From Stenomitos frigidus_A (GTDB lineage: Bacteria > Cyanobacteriota > Cyanobacteriia > Leptolyngbyales > Leptolyngbyaceae): a stretch of DNA of 64,000 bases. Below, one piece after another: positions 59,451 to 64,000 of this stretch. The stretch spans positions 1 through 64,000 of the forward strand of contig NZ_CAWNSW010000001.1 of the NCBI RefSeq assembly GCF_963877135.1, read 5' to 3'. The stretch's first letter is position 1; each line of letters begins with the position of its first letter. A program made the translations under genes and the position numbers. A model generated the notes under the pieces. That model searched no databases. It worked only from the letters and a program-made list of their open reading frames with translations, and was not told the DNA's origin.

Positions 59451-61904
59451 ATGGTTGATTTTCATACACCTGAGCCCAATGTTAAGGCTGAAGCGGTTGT
59501 CACGCGCGAAGCGAAGCGGGTGCCACCTCCTGTGCGATCGCAAGGAACGGACAGCCAGTGGGCATCACCACCGGAGCCAATCAACCAGATTCTGGATGCG
59601 CCCAGTACGCCAACCGTGCTGATTTCGCCAGACAACCAATGGTTCATTGAGCTTGAGCAGCCCTCTCTACCGACGATCGCTGAATTGGCGGAGCCAGAAA
59701 TTGCCGTTGCTGGCTTTCGTCTCAATCCCAAGCTCAACAGTCCTGCACGTCACCATACTTATCGTGGTATGACGCTCAACGCCATGCAGTCAGGCGCAAG
59801 TCAACCCATTCCTTTGCCCGATGAGGCTCGCATCAGCTATGCGCACTGGTCGCCCGATGGTCAAAAACTCGCGTTTGCATTGACGCAGGCTACGGGACTG
59901 GAGCTATGGTTCCTTAACTTGTCTGATGGCGTACCTCATCGTCTGACAGAACCCACTTTGAATGCGACATATGGTGTTCCGTATCGTTGGCTTTCGGATG
60001 AGGCGCTGCTTTGCAAATTCATTCCAGCCGATCGCGGAGAGCCGCCTGAAAAACCATCCATACCAACTGGGCCAATCATCCAGGAGAACTTAGGGCGTAA
60101 AACTGCCAGCCGTACGTACACCAATCTGTTGCAGAATCCTTATGATGAACAGCTGTTTGAGTACTACGTCACCTCAACGCTGGGATTGGTGACACTTGAG
60201 GGACGGCAGCAACGTCTCAGCGAACCTTGCCTGGTTGACGAAGCGATCCCATCACCAGACGGCAACTACATTCTGCTGACAACGCTGCATCGACCGTTTT
60301 CCTACCAGTTACCGAGTTCATACTTTCCCCTACGGTTTCAAGTTCTCACTGCAACGGGGCAGCATGTGCGTGATCTCGCTGAGCGACCGTTAGCCGATGC
60401 TGTTTCCACTAAATTTGACGCGGTGGTGGCTGGTCCTAGGCGCATGTGCTGGCGCAGCGATCGTCCCGCAACACTCTACTGGGTGGAAGCGCTGGATGGA
60501 GGCGATCCTGACCAAGAGGTGCCTTACCGTGATGCGCTGTATGAGCTCAATGCCCCCTTTACCGATGAGCCAAGGGAGCTGTGGCGATCGCAGTACCGTT
60601 TTCGGCGAGTGCGATGGGGCAATGATACGGTAGCGCTTGTATGGGAACGCTGGCACGATACTCGCCTGTTAAGGGTATGGAAGCTAAACCCTGCGCAACC
60701 GGAAGCCCCACAATGCCTGGCTGAACGCAGCTATGAAGACCAATATAGTGATCCAGGCATGCCGTTAACCGAGCCAGGTCCCTTTGGACGACACGTCTTG
60801 CAGTTTACACCTGACGGCAACAGCCTTTACCTCACTGGGCGGGGCGCGTCACCAGCAGGCGTTTACCCCTTTCTCGATCGCCTGGATCTCGCTACAGCGA
60901 CGACCGAACGCCTCTGGCAAGCTCAGTCACCTTATTTCGAGTCGGTGATCAAATTGCTCGACAACGAAGCTCAGCAGTTCTTCACACTCCGCCAGTCGCA
61001 AACTGAGCCGCCTAACTTTTTTCTCCATACACGATCGCAACCGCAACCAGTGCCCTTGACTGTGTATCCCGATCGGGCCCCTCAGTTTGCGGGTATGCAT
61101 AAAGAAGTGGTGCGGTATCAGCGCGCAGACGGCGTACAGCTTTCTGCAAAACTCCATCTGCCAGCAGGCTATGACCCAAGACGCGATGGCCCCTTACCAA
61201 TGGTGTTCTGGATCTATCCTGAAGAATTTAAAAATCGAGATCTCGCTGGTCAAGTCACTACTGCCGAGCATGCCTTTAGTCGCCCCAGTGGCACATCAGT
61301 TTTATTTCTGCTGACCCAGGGCTATGCCGTACTTAATAACCCCAGTCTGCCGATTATTGGAGAAGGCGACGCCGAACCTAATGATACGTACGTCGAGCAA
61401 CTGTTAACAGGTATGGAGGCGGCGATCGATTATGTGGTCGATCGGGGCATCGCCGACCGTGATCGACTCGCGATCGGCGGTCACTCCTACGGTGCGTTTA
61501 CTACGGCTAATATCCTGGCGCACAGCAATTTGTTTCGTGCTGGTATCGCTCGTAGCGGCGCGTACAACCGCACCCTCACCCCCTTTGGCTTTCAAGGCGA
61601 ACAGCGTCACTTCTGGGACGCAGCAGAGACATACATGCACATGTCGCCGTTCACCCATGTCGGCAAAATCGCGGCACCACTGCTGTTGATTCATGGGGCT
61701 GACGATAGCAATGCAGGCACTTACCCCTTGCAAACCGAGCGCTTTTACGAAGCCTTGAAAGGTTTGGGCGCAACGGTTCGCCAAGTCATCTTGCCCTTAG
61801 AAGATCACGGCTACCATTCCCGCGAGGCAGTCGGACATGTGCTTTGGGAAATGGTGCGATGGTGCGATCGGTATCTCAAGGATGCTAGCGAAGAACAAAC
61901 TTAA
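59451..61904 (+). CDS. S9 prolyl-oligopeptidase-family peptidase, glutamyl endopeptidase-like
   Basis: The protein has ~817 residues from the ATG at 59451. The N-terminal two-thirds is a beta-propeller (VLISPDNQWFIELEQPSLPT, ISYAHWSPDGQKLAFALTQA, LLCKFIPADRGEPPEKP). The hydrolase domain has RLAIGGHSYGAFTTANILAH (nucleophile Ser in GHSYGA), LLIHGADDSNAGTYPLQTER (Asp) and LPLEDHGYHSREAVGHVLWE (His). It resembles the plant chloroplast glutamyl endopeptidase CGEP and its cyanobacterial homologs, which cleave after Glu. No signal peptide is visible, so it is cytosolic. An ATG at 59385 upstream adds no conserved sequence. Confidence 0.9.
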   Translation: MVDFHTPEPNVKAEAVVTREAKRVPPPVRSQGTDSQWASPPEPINQILDAPSTPTVLISPDNQWFIELEQPSLPTIAELAEPEIAVAGFRLNPKLNSPARHHTYRGMTLNAMQSGASQPIPLPDEARISYAHWSPDGQKLAFALTQATGLELWFLNLSDGVPHRLTEPTLNATYGVPYRWLSDEALLCKFIPADRGEPPEKPSIPTGPIIQENLGRKTASRTYTNLLQNPYDEQLFEYYVTSTLGLVTLEGRQQRLSEPCLVDEAIPSPDGNYILLTTLHRPFSYQLPSSYFPLRFQVLTATGQHVRDLAERPLADAVSTKFDAVVAGPRRMCWRSDRPATLYWVEALDGGDPDQEVPYRDALYELNAPFTDEPRELWRSQYRFRRVRWGNDTVALVWERWHDTRLLRVWKLNPAQPEAPQCLAERSYEDQYSDPGMPLTEPGPFGRHVLQFTPDGNSLYLTGRGASPAGVYPFLDRLDLATATTERLWQAQSPYFESVIKLLDNEAQQFFTLRQSQTEPPNFFLHTRSQPQPVPLTVYPDRAPQFAGMHKEVVRYQRADGVQLSAKLHLPAGYDPRRDGPLPMVFWIYPEEFKNRDLAGQVTTAEHAFSRPSGTSVLFLLTQGYAVLNNPSLPIIGEGDAEPNDTYVEQLLTGMEAAIDYVVDRGIADRDRLAIGGHSYGAFTTANILAHSNLFRAGIARSGAYNRTLTPFGFQGEQRHFWDAAETYMHMSPFTHVGKIAAPLLLIHGADDSNAGTYPLQTERFYEALKGLGATVRQVILPLEDHGYHSREAVGHVLWEMVRWCDRYLKDASEEQT

Positions 61905-61962
61905 AAGTGGCTACCCACTTGGATTTCCCTTTTTCATGCTTCTTAGGGGCTGCAAAGAAATA

Positions 61963-62081
61963 ACGTCATGGACTGTAGCGGTCAGCCGTCAGCGGTCAGC
62001 CATTAGAGAAAAGTTGACCGCTGATAGCTGATAGCTGATAGCTAATCCAAAAGTATGCAGTTATTTTTTAACAAGTCCTTA
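61963..62081. repeat. Dispersed repeat, copy B (inverted relative to 43710-43810)
   Basis: Read on the minus strand it starts AGGACTTGTTAAAAAATAAC then TGCATACTTTTGG, has three CTATCAG-type heptamers, a GCTGACC/GCTGACG group and ends CGCTACAGTCCATGACG. It matches copy A in block order; heptamer counts differ. It fills most of the 61905-62230 gap. The rplI promoter lies to its right. Confidence 0.9.
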
Positions 62082-62230
62082 GTGGCTAGAAGCGCCTGTA
62101 CAAAAGCAAGACTCCATCTCCCATGCCCCAAACCGTTTTAGCCAAACTATGGAAACAATCCCCTTTATTAGGGTACTATTGTATCTCTGTGGGTTTTTAA
62201 GCTTAGAAAGATTGTGACGAAGGAAAGGCT

Positions 62231-62689
62231 ATGGCGAAGCGTGTACAGTTAGTTCTCAGTCGAGATGTGAGCAAGTTAGGCAAAGCAGGAGACCTGGTTG
62301 AAGTTGCTCCTGGCTACGCTCGCAACTATTTGATTCCTCAAGGCATTGGAGCACGGACGACACCGGGGCTTTTGAAGCAGGTTGAGCGACGCAAAGAATT
62401 AGAGCGGCAGCGTTTGTTGGAAGAAAAGCAACAAGCAGAAACACTCAAAAAAGCGTTGGAAACGGTCGGACGCTACACGATCGCCAAGCAAGCGGGTGAA
62501 AAAGACGCAATCTTTGGTACCGTTACTAATCAGGATGTGGCTGATGTGATTCTGGAAACAGCGAAGCAAGAGATTGACCGTCGCGGCATTACTTTGCCCG
62601 ATATTCACCAGCTCGGTTCCTACAGGGCAGACATCAAGCTTCACCCAGATGTTACCGCAACGGTGGAAATCCAGGTGGTTGCCAGCTAA
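62231..62689 (+). CDS. rplI: 50S ribosomal protein bL9
   Basis: This 152-residue protein reads RVQLVLSRDVSKLGKAGDLV, EVAPGYARNYLIPQGIGART, the long central helix (QVERRKELERQRLLEEKQQA) and C-terminal domain (ADIKLHPDVTATVEIQVVAS). The PGYARNYLIP signature of bL9 is clear. GAAGGAAAGG precedes the ATG. dnaB follows 370 bp downstream, the usual bacterial arrangement. Confidence 0.97.
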   Translation: MAKRVQLVLSRDVSKLGKAGDLVEVAPGYARNYLIPQGIGARTTPGLLKQVERRKELERQRLLEEKQQAETLKKALETVGRYTIAKQAGEKDAIFGTVTNQDVADVILETAKQEIDRRGITLPDIHQLGSYRADIKLHPDVTATVEIQVVAS

Positions 62690-62721
62690 GGGGCACGACT
62701 TCGATCATGTTCAAGAACTTT

Positions 62722-62754
62722 CTGTAGGGTCATGGCAATGCTATGACCCTACAG
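62722..62754 (+). terminator. Hairpin after rplI
   Basis: CTGTAGGGTCAT pairs with ATGACCCTACAG around a 9-nt loop, 33 bp after the rplI stop. It lacks a T-run. The rest of 62755-63056 shows no gene and should hold the dnaB promoter. Confidence 0.65.
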
Positions 62755-63056
62755 GTGCATGGGCATGACTGAATTCACAGATTAAGGAATCCGTCGGTTC
62801 CAGATGCCATAGGGGACGGTTTGCTATCACCGCTCAAGTCGGATAGAGTAGTACAATGGTACTTAATCATCCCAAGCGGGTTTGTCACAGCATGAATTGG
62901 CGTGCAATTTCTACATTTAGAGCTCAAACGCTGTAGCTAATTCAGATTGCGCTAAATGTGGTGGAGTGCAGGTAACCTTAGCTGTATATTGGGATGAGTT
63001 GCGGCAGGTTGCGGTGACTGGTCTCAAACAATTTATTGTTGCCTTCCCTAAAGCCC

Positions 63057-64000
63057 ATGGTTCAGGAACTCAATTTTCAAGCCTTTAGCGATCGCTTGCC
63101 GCCCCAGAACATTGATGCCGAAGAGTCAATTTTGGGTGGTATTTTGCTTGATCCGGAGGCCATTAATCGAGTTGCAGATTTGTTGCAGCCTGAAGCATTT
63201 TATCTCAGCGCTCACCGAGAGATTTACCGCGCTGCGCTAGTTTTACAGGCGCACGGTAGCTCGACCGATTTGATGAGCATTACCTCTTGGCTGATCGATC
63301 GTGGACTGCTAGAAAAAGTGGGCGGGCAAAGTAAGCTAGCGCAATTGATCGATCGTACGGTGAGTGCCGTCAACATCGATCAGTACGCCCAACTGGTGAT
63401 GGACAAATACATGCGCCGGAAGCTGATTAAGGCGGGCAACGAAATTGCTCATCTTGGGCACGATACGGCTAACGACCTGGAAGAAGTGCTCGATCAGTCG
63501 GAGCAAAAGCTCTTTGGCGTCACCCAGGATCGACCGCAGCAGGGCTTGATGGCCGCGTCTGATATCTTGACGCATACCTTCTCTGATATTGAGAGCCGAT
63601 CGCTGGGGATGGTTTTGCCCGGTCTTTCCTGCGGATTTTACGACCTAGATGCGATGACTCAAGGCTTTCAACGCTCTGATTTAATTATCGTTGCAGGACG
63701 ACCGTCGATGGGTAAAACGTCCTTCACGATGAACATTGCCCGTAACATTGCCGCCTTCCACAAGCTGCCTGTTGCCATCTTTAGCTTGGAAATGTCCAAA
63801 GAGCAGTTGGTGCAACGCCTGCTGGCCAGTGAAGTTCGCATCGAAAGTGGACGCTTGCGAGCAGGGCGCGTCAGTCAAAACGAATGGGAACCATTGGGGC
63901 ACGCGATCAGCACCTTGTCGCAACTACCCATATTTATCGACGACACGCCCAATATCAGCATTACAGAGATGCGATCGAAGGCACGGCGACTCCAGGCAGA
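63057..64000 (+). CDS. dnaB: Replicative DNA helicase DnaB (N-terminal part, runs off the window)
   Basis: About 314 codons are present from the ATG at 63057. They have the DnaB N-terminal domain (RLPPQNIDAEESILGGILLD, FYLSAHREIYRAALVLQAHG), the linker, and the RecA-like start (FYDLDAMTQGFQRSDLIIVA, GRPSMGKTSFTMNIARNIAA with Walker A, IFSLEMSKEQLVQRLLASEV). DnaB unwinds DNA at the fork. Cyanobacterial dnaB genes often carry inteins; none interrupts the P-loop or the rest of the visible part. The C-terminus lies outside. Confidence 0.96.
   Translation, partial: MVQELNFQAFSDRLPPQNIDAEESILGGILLDPEAINRVADLLQPEAFYLSAHREIYRAALVLQAHGSSTDLMSITSWLIDRGLLEKVGGQSKLAQLIDRTVSAVNIDQYAQLVMDKYMRRKLIKAGNEIAHLGHDTANDLEEVLDQSEQKLFGVTQDRPQQGLMAASDILTHTFSDIESRSLGMVLPGLSCGFYDLDAMTQGFQRSDLIIVAGRPSMGKTSFTMNIARNIAAFHKLPVAIFSLEMSKEQLVQRLLASEVRIESGRLRAGRVSQNEWEPLGHAISTLSQLPIFIDDTPNISITEMRSKARRLQA

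Noticed and set aside
63700..63850. DnaB intein
   Set aside because: The P-loop and following helicase motifs are continuous; no intein splice-junction residues appear in the visible part.

Overview
The window comes from the chromosome of a cyanobacterium, most likely filamentous. The palindrome GCGATCGC (HIP1) recurs throughout. The gene set is cyanobacterial: psaM, sbtA-sbtB, folD-crtE-PAP2, rplI-dnaB, thylakoid-lumen pentapeptide proteins, DUF3352, a PTPA-CTERM-like protein and a TIGR02450 Trp-rich protein. Heptameric tandem repeats, also typical of cyanobacteria, fill many gaps. I saw no tRNA, rRNA or CRISPR array.

Layout. 1-1030: a decayed IS630 transposase joined to a broken metallo-beta-lactamase gene. 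1053-4627: a direct-repeat array and a large two-domain phytase with an RTX tail. 4729-7554: the front end of a decayed STAND/NACHT-type gene, an Hsp70 gene, and a frameshifted zinc-ribbon/TPR gene. 7735-8087: the tail of a group II intron. 8303-16956: housekeeping and photosynthesis genes (TPR protein, psaM, terC-like, ndk, lumenal pentapeptide protein, hrcA, rhodanese, DUF3352, DUF1643). 17167-22105: lumenal thioredoxin-like protein, Fur-family regulator, purK, a second lumenal pentapeptide protein, MFS remnant, sucD. 22492-24624: a bicarbonate-uptake cluster (sbtA, sbtB, exported beta-carbonic anhydrase). 24753-28000: MITE-like repeat, PaaK-like ligase, HD hydrolase, TonB-receptor wreck. 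28121-37169: deacetylase-like enzyme, orphan histidine kinase, Usp, membrane protein, Rieske oxygenase, malic enzyme, SRPBCC protein and an EACC1-TIR protein. 37580-46568: DUF2993, PAP2-crtE-folD, lipoprotein-NUDIX, diguanylate cyclase, Ski2-like helicase. 46996-47913: a c-di-AMP (ydaO/yuaA) riboswitch ahead of a Usp-domain gene. 47984-57634: proteases, gamma-glutamyltransferase, a PTPA-CTERM-like protein, aldo/keto reductase, STAS protein and two closely related HD proteins. 57678-59284: a chromosomal ParM/ParR-like pair preceded by short direct repeats. 59451-64000: S9 glutamyl-endopeptidase-like enzyme, rplI, and dnaB running off the end.

The most interesting items are the c-di-AMP riboswitch controlling a Usp gene, the ParM-like/RHH pair with possible iterons, the EACC1-TIR effector candidate, the Hsp70 cluster flanked by decayed genes, a three-copy MITE-like family (24753, 35478, 38396), and a pair of inverted dispersed repeats (43710 and 61963). 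Frameshifts and nonsense codons are common in the accessory segments. Some single-base ones (4729-5404, 7193-7554) could be assembly errors. All calls come from reading the sequence; no database search was run.
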